Shown in pieces: positions 1 through 10,664 of a DNA stretch of 64,000 nt (positions are counted from its first letter, which is position 1; each line of letters opens with the position of its first letter). Where the stretch lies: contig JAHGAU010000030.1 of NCBI GenBank assembly GCA_019925105.1, positions 186,001-250,000 of the forward strand, written 5' to 3'. Made by a program: the position numbers and the translations under genes. The notes under the pieces were generated by a model. It made no database searches, had not been told where the DNA came from, and was given only the letters and a program-made list of their open reading frames with translations. This DNA is from Niebla homalea (Eukaryota > Ascomycota > Lecanoromycetes > Lecanorales > Ramalinaceae).

Positions 1-2144
1 AATATTATATATACGTTATTAATTAAACTTTTAAGGGCCATTTTTATCAACCGTTATTTTTTTATATTTATTTATTAATTAAGGAGAAACCCGTAATCTT
101 CCGCGTAATTATTAAGGATTTTCATAATTATTATTTTAAGGGCTTTCTTTAATATATAAAGGAGTATAATTAACCTATAGGCTTTTATTTCCGCATAGTC
201 CGGCTTAACCGGTTTCTTAAAGATTATCGTTTTAAACTCTTTAAACTTATAAGGGTAATAATTAATATCGAAGCAAGCTTAAAATAAGCGAATAAAAACC
301 TTCCCGAATAATATCGTTACCATAAATAGGAACCTGTTCGGAATTCCGTTAGGTCTAAAGGCTTTGTCCTTCTTCGGTCTATTGATTGCCTTGGTTATCA
401 TCTCCTGGGTCACAAATTCCTTTAATTTAATATACTTAATTATACGTCCTTTTTTATTCTATATAATATAATAAAGGTTAAATTCTTTTAATAAAAGATA
501 TTCACCGGATAAAAATAAAATATCTTTAGATAATAATATCTTAAAAAGCCTCGCTTTATTAATCAGGGGCAGATTATACATATTATAAATACTTAGGTCG
601 CCCTTAATATCCTTTTTTTATATAACTTAAAGTATATTTAAATTCCCGTTATAATAAGTAATATCCTAGTTATTTACGTTTAATTTTTTATTTATAAAGA
701 AATACGTTTAAATCATTTTACTCCCTTTAAATATTAAGTAAAACCCCTTTTTTAAGTTAGTAAAAAAGTATAGAAATTAATTATATAATGGCTTTTATAT
801 CGTTATAATATTAATATTCTCTATGTCCTTAAATCTGAATATTAATAATATTAATTTAATTACTTTACCTTATACGTTATATTATCTTATTCTTGAAAAC
901 GTTAATATATTATATATTATATTCCGTTAAAGTTTTTTTTATTAACGTTTATATAAGTTATTAATTTTTTCTTAAAGTTAAATATTATTTACTCCGGCTT
1001 TTTTACGGTTATTATTATTATTTTAAACCGATTCAATTTAAAGATTAATATTACAATAAGCTTCTTCTTCTTTATATTATCCGTTATTATTTTTTATCCC
1101 TTTTTATTTAATTAACCTTTTTTACGTTTAAGGATTATTTTTAATTATTTTATTAACTTAAATTTATATAAATTATAACGTTAAATTTTAATTGTTATAC
1201 TGGTTTTTTTAGTTTAATTTCTTTAACTTATATTAAATATTGTGAAATTTATATTAAGTAATTATCTTTTTTATATATGATATATTTAAGTATATTTTTC
1301 ATTAAGCCTTTTATTATAAGACTTACGTACTTATAAGTATTATCATCCTTAACGTATATCACATATTTTATATTATTAAAATACCTTATAATAATAATAT
1401 TCGTAACCTTGGTATTTAAATATTCATAAATATCTACCGGTTAATTATATAACAGGATTAGTTTAAAAGATTTACCCTTTATTATTCCCTTATTGAAAAT
1501 CTCGTTATATATCCTTATTAATATTATACTTAAGATAATTATAAAGTATCTTATTCCGTAATTAAGGGTATTTAATTTTTAAATTATAAGTAAAAACTTA
1601 TAATTTATAATTTATAATTTAAAATAAAAAACCGTATTTTTTTTATATGTTTTAAGGTAAATTCTCTTTCTGCCTTTATAAAACGTCTTAATATATTTTA
1701 TCTATTATAATAATAAGTAGTTATTTTAACTTTTTATTAACTTAAACTTCTTTTTATTAATTTATATGTTCGATTTCTTTAGCCCCTTTCTTACCTTTAA
1801 AAACGCTATATTAAAAAGGATATTTTTACTTTATAATTTACGTATTATAATAATCTGCTCCGTAAGTGGCTTTTCCGTTACCTTAAAGGTTTTTATTAAT
1901 TATAAAGGATTTACCTTTATAACCGCGTCCTTCTCCTAGTTATTTAATAGCCGGATTATCATTGTTTTTACCTTCTTAAACGCTGTTATTTTTTCTTTAA
2001 TCTTTATTATCCTTTTCCTTATTTATATTTATTGTATTTAAGGCATTTATTTTATTATTACTCGAGCTATACGTATATATATCATTTTAAACCCTTAAGG
2101 TCTCCTCGTTCGTCGTTATTTCCGTTCTCCTTAATATATAAGAA
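1..2144 (-). mobile_element. LINE I: Tad1-like LINE, 5' part, cut by window edge
   Basis: Read on the minus strand, 2144 to 2060 matches the start of the full-length LINEs at 19071, 35930 and 39197 (ATGGCGACGAAC here decayed to ATAACGACGAAC). About 1480-1300 matches LINE ORF1, and the last 180 bases at the window edge match the ORF2 reverse-transcriptase region of LINE C near 13520-13680. It is shorter than the full copies over the same span (about 2.1 kb against 3.6 kb), so it carries internal deletions. The 3' tail lies outside the window. It sits inside LINE A. All frames are broken by TAA/TAG. Confidence 0.75.
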
Positions 2145-3225
2145 ATTAATATAGATTGAAATGAACTTATATTTAACGTAAAAAAAACGGAAGTTAAAAA
2201 AGTCGTAAAAGTAAAAATAAAAACGATTACCCTATAAATTACGTTGCGATAAATTAAACGTTAACGGAAATATAAAAGATCGATCCCTTAAGGATAATAA
2301 TACCCGGCTTTAAATAATAAAAAGATTATTAATAAGTACCTCCGCCGTTATAAAATTATAAAAAAAAGTAATAACGTATTAACGATCCAGCTCCGGACGG
2401 GTAAAAACGGGCTAACTTATTTCCTCTTTATTACGTACGTTAACAATAGGACGGACGTTAATTACGGGTATAAATAAAAAACTAAAACGCGGCTTACGTA
2501 TTTATTTTATATTTATTATTTACGGAATATAAAACGGGATTAATTAAAAAGGCCGGGATACACAGTAACCGTGAAATACCTTTTATAAAACTAGGTATTT
2601 AAGCGGCCGTAAGGTTTATAATGTCTATAAACTTATTACTCTAATTTTATTTTATTAATAAAATAAATGAAATTATTAAAGACCTTATAAAAAAGGCCCG
2701 TTACCGGCCAGGAAGGAAAAGAAAGGGTAAGTACCAATTACGGTGACTATATAAACCGGAGAATATATTTTATAGCCGAAAAGATATAATAATAAATATT
2801 TATTAAGAGTCTTGAAAAGAAGTAAACGTAATAATAAGGTAAAAAAATAAATATAATTAAAACGATAATAACGTACGTATTAATAAAGGCATTTAAAAGT
2901 ATTTTTTAAAATATTCATATAAAGTAAATTTATAAAGGAATAGAAAAATAATAGATTTAAGGGTAATCCTTAAGAAGACTCGGTCGTAAAATTATATGTT
3001 TTCTTTAAAAAGGTATATAAATAAAAAATTATTTTTTAAATAACCGTAAACGCTTTTTATCCTTTAAGACGAGAATAAAGGTTAAATAAATTTTAAATTT
3101 TAATCTTAACGTTATAGATTTTAGGTTTTTAAGGTTATTAATAAAACTTAATAACCGACTATAAAGGAACGCCGGAATTAACTTAGCTAGATCCGTAATA
3201 TAAATTAATCAACCAATCAATGAAA
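2133..3225 (+). mobile_element. LINE A: 3' part of a Tad1-like LINE, interrupted by LINE I
   Basis: Matches the last 1.1 kb of LINEs C, D, F and G: RNase H/C-terminal part of ORF2, the conserved end 'aacttagctagatccgta', and a decayed ATCA tail at about 3203-3222. Similarity to LINE D begins right where LINE I stops (the motif taagaaattaatatag at about 2135-2150). This fits LINE I having landed in LINE A, with the 5' half of LINE A left of the window. The conserved C-terminal Leu-Arg-Thr-Gly-Lys-like motif is still readable near 2385-2410. No certain target duplication was found. Confidence 0.75.
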
Positions 3226-4037
3226 TATTATATTTAATCGATTTAATCGTTCTATTTATATTATTTTAATCAATGTATATTAAACGGTTATTGGAATAAA
3301 TAAATATAAAATTTAATTTTAATAATAAATTATATACTTTAATGATAAAGGGTATAGTTCTAAAGCGAATATTTAAAGGATATAAGGTAATAATAGTAAA
3401 GTAAAAGCTATATATATCTTTTATAGGTATTTTATAATAAATAATTTAAATAATATAATTTAATGTTTTTTTCTTAATTAATAAACTGGGAAGCTTTATT
3501 ATAACTTAATAATTATTTATATTAACGCGGTTAAGCATATAATAATATATTTTAACTTAAGTTATAATATCGGTATATATTATAATTCCCTTAAAAGAAA
3601 GAATAAGAAGTTCGTTAATTATATAAATATATCCTATATTAACGTTAAAAAGATATCTCGATTTATATTAAACTGTGTTTTTTAATATAAAAAGGAATCA
3701 TTTTAATTTATTTTTATCGATAAAAGACCGTAATTATCTTATTAACCGAGTTTAAATATAATACGACTTATAAAATTATATAAAAAGTTTCTTTCTTTAA
3801 CTTATTCCTTTATAAGATAAACTATTTTAATAACGATATAGATTCTATTATTCTTAAAATTAATAATTAAGTGACTATACGGATTTTTAATAAGCCGTCC
3901 GATTATAATTATATTAATTATATCCGGAACTACTATTATATACTTTATAAAGGGTCATAAAGATAAAGGTAGCGGCGATCGTTAAGTAGACTATAACGCG
4001 ATGGACCGAGCACTGGCGTAGGTATAGGGGATCAATC
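3226..4037 (+). pseudogene. Ty1/Copia relic: RNase H end of polyprotein
   Basis: One plus frame (3527 onward) reads AVKHIIIYFNLSYNIGIYY, then further residues ending in SRFILNCVFQYKKESF. This follows the Copia RNase H pattern (xAVKxIxRYLxxTxxxGI ... SxSGxVFxxxGxxISW). Interruptions in this frame are TAA where Gln would stand. It is the 3' part of a plus-strand Copia; the 5' part is cut off by LINE A. No PPT or LTR of its own could be assigned with confidence. Acidic RNase H residues appear lost (Asp to Asn), as expected after RIP. Confidence 0.6.
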
Positions 4038-4199
4038 TATTGAAGTTGAGAGGTATAAGTTGCTTGATTATTATTATATATAAAGTAAAACTATATATAA
4101 GGTTATATGCTGCTATCCCAGTTAAGTTTAATACGTCCGCCTTATTTAATCTAATCCGCGTTACGTAATCTCCCAAGTAACGATCCTATATATTTAATA
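4038..4199 (-). repeat. Copia-B 3' LTR (left)
   Basis: This 162-bp sequence aligns without gaps to 59018-59179, with differences almost all C/T or G/A. On the minus strand it starts TATTAAAT and ends CTTCAATA, decayed forms of TGTTGAA...TTCAACA. The base run on its right, read on the minus strand, is a polypurine tract, and there is no tRNA-like site on its left. It is therefore the 3' LTR of a minus-strand element. The flanking five bases (caatc at 4033-4037 and cggta at 59180-59184) are only compatible at four positions after G-to-A change, so no clean target duplication is claimed. Confidence 0.75.
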
Positions 4200-4208
4200 C
4201 TCCCCTTC
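4200..4208 (-). promoter_or_regulatory. Copia-B polypurine tract
   Basis: The minus strand reads gaaggggag directly before the 3' LTR start. This is the expected primer site for plus-strand DNA synthesis of an LTR retrotransposon. Confidence 0.6.
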
Positions 4209-4228
4209 GAACTTCGTATATAGCCCGT

Positions 4229-4391
4229 TGTTAGGGAACTGATATATGAGGTCTAGCTATGAACGGAATAATAGCTATGGTGGTGTCTATGGTACAGGAT
4301 GCACCCATTATATAAGTGTGGGTGCCAAGGAGCTAGTCCTTATAGGGCAAGTAGGCCGAGGCTGGGAGCAAAGCCTGCTGGAACCATAATA
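4229..4391. repeat. LTR (left) of the 1.5-kb element
   Basis: Less mutated copy of the 163-bp LTR, TGTTAGGGAAC...CATAATA. It contains the conserved block 'gggcaagtaggccgaggctg'. Confidence 0.75.
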
Positions 4392-4879
4392 CGATCCCCC
4401 TCCACGACGGTGAGCTCCTGCTACCTAGATTAAAACCACCCTTATCGGACCTGGGTATAACCTTAAAGAACCACCGAGTATACTGATACTACCTTTAGTA
4501 AGCGTGGTGGTTAAATGGTAAAGGCCGAGCAACCTGGGTATTAAGAAAAAGCTCCTGAAAAAAGGTAAAAAAATTGACTTTACAGGGGTGAAAAAAATCG
4601 ACTTAAGTTAAGTTAATTGGCGTGATCTCCGGGGTAAAGCCGAGTCGTATACTTTCTGTTGAAAAAGGGTTTAATATAGGGCTATTACTATAGACGCCAT
4701 TTTAAAACTGAAGCGATTAATAAGGTAACCGTAGGTAAACCGGCTAAATAGCTCTTACCCTTAATATTATAGATAAAACTTTTACTTTTAATACCCTCGT
4801 CGTACTTATTAAGATATGATTCCCTTACTCTTGCTCCACCCGTAATATTACTATTACCAGTATTACTACCAGTATTAAC

Positions 4880-5440
4880 CGTTTATCCAGTTATTAATTA
4901 TTCCGGCCTATAAGTTACCCTATTAAGGGCCCCGTAGCTACTAACGTCTTATGGGCTTATAACGTAATAATAATATATTTACCGTAGGTTTTATAAGACG
5001 AAAATCGGAAATCGATTTATTTAATTAATTAAGAAATTAAATACTATTATAATAGGTTTATTATTAATAATAGGCTTATATAAGTATTATAGTTAAGGTA
5101 TTAATAAGCTTATTTACGAAGTCGATAAATTAAAGTATTAATATTTTATGTTATAGGTAAGGTAGTTAAATACGTACTTATCATACCGCTTAAGGGATTT
5201 TTAACGATAAGCCCATCTGCGGTATCGTTTTAAACGTTCTTCCTTAAAAGAATTTACTCGGGCCTCTTAATTATCCTTATTTTTATCCTTATCCTTATTC
5301 TATTTTAAGTCTTAATTAACTTAATTACTATTAATATTAACGTTTACCCAGTTCTAGCCATTCCGGCCTATAAGGGTCTTTACTCTTGGTTCCTATAGTT
5401 ATTAACGTCTTATAGGCTTATAATACGTATTTACTATATG
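4880..5440. repeat. Internal direct repeat, about 75 bp twice
   Basis: The block 'ttccggcctataag' ... 'aacgtctta-gggcttata' occurs at about 4890-4962 and again at about 5366-5438 in the same orientation within the 1.5-kb element. Its role is unknown. Confidence 0.5.
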
Positions 5441-5574
5441 GCTTATTAATTAACTAGCTAACTTATTAACTGAAGTATACGTCGTATTACTTTAACTAAT
5501 AGTACTATTTTAATAAAGTACGAGTACTGAAAGGTTTATAATTAACCTTTTATATATAAGGATAGCTATTATTA

Positions 5575-5737
5575 TATTAAGGAACTAATATATAAAATCT
5601 AATTATAAATAGAATAATAGCTATGGTAGTATCTATGGTATAGGATGCACCCATTATATAAGTATAGGTACCAAGGAGCTAATCCTCATGGGGCAAGTAG
5701 GCCGAGGCTGGGAGCAAGGCCTGCTGGAACCATAACA
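5575..5737. repeat. LTR (right) of the 1.5-kb element
   Basis: Aligns end to end with 4229-4391. Differences are mostly G-to-A and C-to-T. It ends CATAACA, just before cgcgt. Confidence 0.75.
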
Positions 5738-6299
5738 CGCGTAAATCTCACTTACTGAATAACTCCTTTATAACCCTAATATTATATCCTTTTATATAAG
5801 AGTTTAGTCACCGTGTATTACGGTGTAAGGGCTGCTATGCTGATAGCCAAAAGCCCAGTCGGTGCGCTAGGCCCAAATGAGCTTAACGTATGTCTTCCGT
5901 ATACTTGTATATATGCATGGTTATACCATAGATTATTAAAAGTACTTATATTAATTACCCGGCACTCGGGTAGATTAGATATAACTCGAAGCTAGACCCG
6001 ATTAGGGTTACCGGGATTTAGGAGTACTTAATTATACTTATATATATAAAGAATAATTAAGTAATTTATACCTTATATTTTAAGAGGTTATAAGCCCGGC
6101 CTTACGATAGCGATACCCTATAGGGATACCTTTTCTTTATTTAATTTTATAACTATAATATAGAGATCTTACCGTACAAAATATATTTAAAAAAACAAAG
6201 TATTTTAATTGAGAATACTATAAAATTACGATCTTTAAGCTATAAAGTTAATTAACAACTTAATAATCTAAAATTCTATAAGGATAAGATGCCTTAACC
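5738..6299. other. Unassigned stretch, partly less mutated
   Basis: Probably part of the Copia-B 3' region or another relic. Positions about 5805-5915 are much richer in G+C than the surroundings and read in several frames without stops, but no family motif is visible. The short frame starting at 5813 has no recognisable domain and is not called. Confidence 0.3.
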
Positions 6300-9200
6300 T
6301 TATTACTACCGGGGTATATATGTTTATTATTTAAAAATTATAGATATTTATTTTTTAGCCTTATAAGTTAGTTATACGCCGGTACTTATACACCGGCACT
6401 TATACGCCGGAAACCTGCTATATATAGGGGCTTTAATTTTATAATATAAAGCGTTAAGCGAAGCCTTAATAAAGGTCTTAAATAAGAAATGTCGACCTTA
6501 ACTAAATTCTTTAAAGTTAAAACCCTTAAGAACCTTATAGTTATAATGAAAATCTTATTTTTAAAACAAACTTTTATTTCTGAGACGGCAACTTTAATTA
6601 TATAGTAAAGATACGACTTGGCTTTACCCTTAAAATTATATAACTAAAATTATCTTTAAGGATTAAATTTAAGGAGAAAAAAGTATATTTACTTAAACTG
6701 AAATTTTACGTTTTAAAAGGGGAAATTAAGAACCAGCCATTAAATCCTTTAAATCTTAATTAACCCGGAAAACCACTTAATTTAATTAATGCCCGGAAGA
6801 TTAAGGCTAGAATTATTAAAAATAAAAATTATGGCCCTTAAAATAAAAAGCGGTAATTAAATATAGAAATTAACTTTCCGTATTATATTAAACGTAAGGG
6901 GAGTAAACAATTTTAAAGGGGCATAAAGATAACCCAGATATCCGTAAAGTTTTAATTTATTATTAATTAAGATAAATCAGCGCGTAAATGTTAATGAGGA
7001 CATTCAGAGGCGCTACGTAAGGCTAGGGCAGTACAGATATATAAAGGAGCAGAAGAGCAATAAGTTTAAGGGTAGCCTTTATAAGGATACGGTCGTAATA
7101 TTATTAATTTTTATAGGGGAGTTAGAATATAGGAAGTATATAAATAGATTATTACTCTTTAAACGGCCGTTAATATCCTTTACCTTAAGGGATAAAGGGT
7201 AAAGGCCTAGTAAACGCCGGTTTTTACCCTGACGTTATAAGTATCAGGTTTTTACGGTTATTAATAAGGTTAAAAGGCCGCGTATTAAGGAATATAGGAA
7301 TTAACTTAGCTAGATCCGTAGTATAAATCAATCAATCAATCAATCAAGATAAATCAAACTTTATTCGGAATTTAAGCTTTATTATTAAAACCCCGAGTAT
7401 ATTATTACTCTATTTTATTAGTACGGAAATCCTCTTATTATTTTCTACCGTTAAATAAATTATTCCGTTTTCACTTAAAAAACCTTTAAAAAGAAAACTC
7501 AAGGACTACTTAAAAGGTAATTAAAGACATAAATAAGGAGTATTTACCCCCGTTTACATTAAAGTCTTACGATAATTTTAACTTAAAGGTATTTAAAGAA
7601 CTTCTAGTATTACCGTTTAATAAATTAATCTTTAAGTTCCGTTTAAGGGTAAAAGGTTAAATCCTATTAATACGGAATAGCCTTTAATTTTAAACGATTT
7701 ATTAATTAAGTATTAATCAAAATTAAAACCTTTAAAGTTGAAAAACTTATTGGATTTTTTATTTAATCTGAATTTTAAGTTTAAATCTAATTAAATAATT
7801 AATATTTCTTTATATATAAGTATTAATATAAAGACCTTAAGTTCCTATTTTTTCATAAAAACCAACCTTTAAGATTAACGATTCCGTTTCCGGGAGTTTC
7901 TTTTTTCATATAATTCTTTTATTAATTAAATAGCGTTAATAAATATTATGGTATTAATAAGTTAAGGACTGGTTAATCCTTAATAACCTTTACGAGCCCT
8001 TAATTATTAAGGCTAAACTTAAGGCTATTATAATCATTAAAACTTATAATAAAAACAATATACGTTGTCTTATGGATAAGTTAAAAATAATTAAATAAAT
8101 CTACATTACTCTTATTATATATTTTAAACCTTAAGGCTTAAGCTTATATATTAAGTCAACCGGGGAGTTTAAGATAATAATAAAGGGCCTAAATAAAACG
8201 GTTAATTAATTTACTTATAAATTCCGGAAGTATATTACCGAAATATTAATTATCGATAAGTTATATGAAGTTCTTAACTTAATAATTATTTAATTTTTCT
8301 TATTCGGTCTTAATAACGGTTAATAATATTTTTATATTAACTTAACATAAAACCAGATTATCCTAAGTTAAAACTCTTTTAATTTTAAGGAGGTTATATT
8401 AATAGTTATTATTTAAGAAAGAATTATAAATTAATATAGCCCGCATTAATATTACTTTATAATCTTATTTAATAGCTTTAAAGGCCAATAATAAGTAGTT
8501 TTTTACCGAATATAATAACTTAAAAAATAATTATTATACCGTAAAAAGCCATAAAAACAAATACCCAGAGAGTAATTATTAAGTTTTACCTTAAAAAAGG
8601 ATTAAAGCGCTATATTGGAGGTTAAATAAGTTAAAGATTAACGAAGTTATTATTGTTATTATACCGGTAAATTTATCGGTTTTAAAGGAGGTTTATAATA
8701 TAATAAACGTAAATGTTAAGCTTGAATATATAATAATATCCGTTAATTTAGTTAGGTAATTTATAAAAGTTAATAATCTTAAATAACGATTATAATAAGT
8801 ATTTTTTATTAAAGAAAATTCTTTAATAACGACCTCCGGATTTATTAAATAATATCCTTAAAGTTAAGTTTAACGTAAATTAATTATACGGGCGGTCATA
8901 ATATTACCCGTATAATTTATAATATCGACAGGAAAAAAACAATAATTGAATTTTTAAACTTTATTTATTCCCTTAATAATAAAATAAATCTCCTTTCAGA
9001 GACTTAACTTTTAAATAAATGAATTAAAATAATAACTTCCCGGGTTAAATAGATAATAATTAAAAAACCCGGTAAATTTATATATTCCCGGTAAGGATAA
9101 CTTTTTATATTAAATCTTTAAGTATTATTTTAATTAATAATAATAATATTTAACGTATTAAACGATATATTAACTTAATATATAAAGATAAGGTATTTTA

Positions 9201-9380
9201 GCCTTTAATTTATCATTAGATTAACTATAATATCGATAAGGATATTCCTTAAACGTAAACGAAAAGAGTAAAAAGAGCCCTTAAAAAAGGTAATATATAT
9301 ATTACGCTTTTAATAAAATAACTTTTCGGCTTTATAAGGGATATCTTAAGTTAAAAATTATTTTATTAAAACTTATTTAC
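6300..9380 (+). pseudogene. Copia-like gag/protease relic (Copia-C)
   Basis: Plus-strand frames here keep TAA/TAG at probable Gln sites and can be read through. About 8160-8690 resembles a Copia-type gag. A zinc-knuckle-like trace CYYTGKFIGFKGG lies at 8654-8692. At 8953-9003 the frame reads LNFIYSLNNKINLLSE, followed by QLLNKQIKI. This matches the Copia region between protease and integrase (L-x-N-V-L-Y-V-P-x-L-x-x-N-L-L-S-x-x-Q-L). Upstream, 6400-8000 has a long readable frame that I do not recognise. LTRs were not found, so the borders are approximate. LINE B is inserted at 6980. Confidence 0.5.
6980..7345 (+). mobile_element. LINE B: 366-bp 5'-truncated LINE
   Basis: Matches the last 366 bp of the LINE family, ending in 'tagatccgtagtataa' and four ATCA units. 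An 11-bp target duplication, aagataaatca, flanks it (6969-6979 and 7346-7356). It is clearly less mutated than the long copies, keeping stretches such as 'aggctagggcagtacag' that are decayed elsewhere. Confidence 0.85.
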
Positions 9381-9881
9381 CTTATGACTGCAAGGCAACG
9401 CCGCAAAGCCGCCACCTAAGGGCCATAGATATCTATTTAAGTAAACTTATTATTAAGGGGCTTTCCTATGTCAAAACTTAATTATACCGGTATTTAAAAT
9501 AAAATGTATTAATATTGAATTACCCATTATAATATAAAGGGTTTTATACGAAAAGTAGATTAATAAAAAAAACCTTTACAATGTTTTAATAATTATTAAC
9601 GCCTCTTAATACCTTTTAAGAATATTTTAAATTTATATTAGAATAACGTCAAGTAATATAAAGTAATATTAAAGTAGTTTTAAAGTAATATTAAAGTAAC
9701 CTTAAAGTAACCTTAAAATAACGTTAAGTAATATTGAAGTGCCGTTAAATAAGGTTAAAGATACGTTATAAAAAACCGTTAATAACTAAAAACTATAGGT
9801 TATTATTATTGAAAATAAATCCTATATAAATACCTTATTTATTTATAATTCATTTTAATAAAAAGCTTAATAAAGGGCCTA
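9381..9881. other. Unassigned A+T-rich spacer with tandem repeat
   Basis: Apart from the repeat at 9645-9760 I see no element end, LTR or coding motif. A short less-mutated stretch lies at about 9385-9425. Confidence 0.3.
9645..9760 (+). repeat. Degenerate 10-11-bp tandem repeat
   Basis: About ten units of the type attaaagtaac/cttaaagtaac follow one another. With RIP reversed in thought, the unit resembles gtcaaagtgac, which occurs next to a similar 11-bp repeat at 53353-53395. Confidence 0.55.
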
Positions 9882-9965
9882 ATAAAAGGCCTAGTAAAGG
9901 GCTTAGTAAGGGGCTTGGTGAAGGGCCTGGTAATGGGCTTAGTGAAGGGTTTGCTGAGGGTGCGG
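9882..9965. repeat. Degenerate G-rich 10-bp repeat outside the foldback arm
   Basis: Units of the type aagggcctggtg, progressively decayed toward the left. The same units occur at 10055-10085 and, inverted, at 54398-54426. It could be a fragment of a second foldback-like copy. Confidence 0.5.
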
Positions 9966-9989
9966 GGCCTTACTTAGCTCTTAGGTTCT

Positions 9990-10032
9990 TTATCTAAATC
10001 ACGGTATTTTTCGGCCTGTTGCGGTAGGGGTT
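9990..10032 (-). pseudogene. Possible continuation of Copia-B RT
   Basis: The minus strand reads NPYRNRPKNTVI, resembling the Copia segment xRDRxxRTxxL that follows 'LGxxxYYLG'. The right-hand Copia-B frame breaks off at NLGLISYYL (about 54447). Joining the two sides without the intervening element keeps the reading frame. The match is short, so this is a tentative call. Confidence 0.35.
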
Positions 10033-10431
10033 TGCAGGCATTAAACGTCGCATTATAGTAAAGGGCCTGGTAAAGGGTCTAGTAAAGGGCTTATAGTGAG
10101 GGTGCAGTAGGTGAGGGTGCAGTAGGTGAGGGTGCAGTAGGTGAGGGTGCAGTAGGTGAGGGTGCAGTAGGTGAGGGTGGTGGTAAAGGTGGTAGTGCAA
10201 GTGAGGGTGCAAGTGAGGGTGGTAAGGGTAGTAAGTAAGGGTGGTGAGGGTAATAAGTGAGGCTGTAAGTGAGGGTAAGGGTAAGGGTCAGGGTGAGAAT
10301 GTAGGTGATAATGCAGGTGATGGCGTAGGTAAGGGTGGTGAGGGTGGTAGTAAGGGTGGTGCAGGTGATGGTGCAGGTGGTAATGCAGATGATAATAAGG
10401 GTGAGGTAGGTAAGGGTGATAATAAGGGTGA
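10033..10431 (+). repeat. Foldback left arm, outer part
   Basis: G-rich on the plus strand, rich in GGTGAGGGT, GGTAAGGGT and GGTGCAGGT. It continues at 51668 after the Copia-1 insertion. The stretch 10171-10250 is nearly identical in unit order to the minus strand of about 53905-53985. Confidence 0.7.
10096..10170 (+). repeat. 15-bp minisatellite, 5 copies
   Basis: Exact tandem copies of gtgagggtgcagtag. The same unit, inverted, makes up 53986-54390. Confidence 0.9.
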
Positions 10432-10651
10432 TGTCAGCCTGGGTGCAGGCATGGTGGTGGTGTTGTATGGAGTGTTACTGAGCCGTTATACGACGGTGCT
10501 AAGATACTATTATAATACGTATAAATATTATCACCTGGCCGTACATCTTATATTACCTAAGTATTTCATATAAATAGTATTATACTTTTTAAATAGATAA
10601 TATATAATAAATATATATATTATCCACTTTTATACGTCCTTATAACGGATA
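10432..10651 (+). repeat. Copia-1 5' LTR
   Basis: 220 bp, TGTCAGCCTGGG...ACGGATA. Its first 80 bases are little mutated; the rest is more decayed. Pairs with 51443-51662 (same length). Confidence 0.9.
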
Positions 10652-10664
10652 GTTATAAACCCGG
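10652..10664 (+). promoter_or_regulatory. Copia-1 primer-binding site (half-tRNA iMet type)
   Basis: Directly after the LTR lies gttataaacccgg. With G-to-A changes reversed this is GTTATGAGCCCGG, complementary to the anticodon arm of initiator tRNA-Met (CUCAUAAC). Drosophila copia and yeast Ty5 are known to prime from such an internal tRNA site. Confidence 0.7.

Larger units (their letters stand above)
4229..5737 (-). mobile_element. Small two-LTR element (1.5 kb), non-autonomous
   Basis: Two direct 163-bp repeats bound it (4229-4391 and 5575-5737). They begin TGTTAGGG (decayed to TATTAAGG in the second) and end CATAACA. Flanking bases are cccgt (4224-4228) and cgcgt (5738-5742), four of five identical. 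The 1.18-kb interior has no recognisable RT, integrase or RNase H. On the minus strand a frame of about 190 codons (roughly 5480-4830) is broken only by TAA and TAG, never TGA; it includes the stretch DGLIVKNPLSGMISTYL. I do not recognise this protein; it could be a gag-like relic. It sits about 20 bp inside the Copia-B polypurine tract. Strand is inferred from that frame only. Confidence 0.65.

Noticed and set aside
1..3225. Twin-priming inversion of one LINE (5' part inverted against 3' part)
   Set aside because: LINE A similarity continues up to the point where LINE I starts, as with LINE H in G, so nested insertion explains it better. The left join is outside the window.
3991..4176. 61-residue open frame over the Copia-B LTR
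   Set aside because: It lies across LTR and flanking sequence and shows no domain.
5813..5995. 60-residue open frame in a G+C-richer patch
   Set aside because: No recognisable motif, no support for a start, and the neighbourhood is transposon relic. Kept only as an unassigned stretch.
10033..10431. Telomere or subtelomeric telomere-like repeat
   Set aside because: Units are GGTGAG/GGTGAGGGT types, not the fungal TTAGGG, and the block is internal with an inverted partner.
9994..10573. Open frames across the left foldback arm (minus 9994-10212, plus 10241-10573)
   Set aside because: Repeat translations that run from the arm into other sequence; the second runs into the Copia-1 LTR. Only the short NPYRNRPKNTVI stretch may be meaningful, as Copia-B RT.
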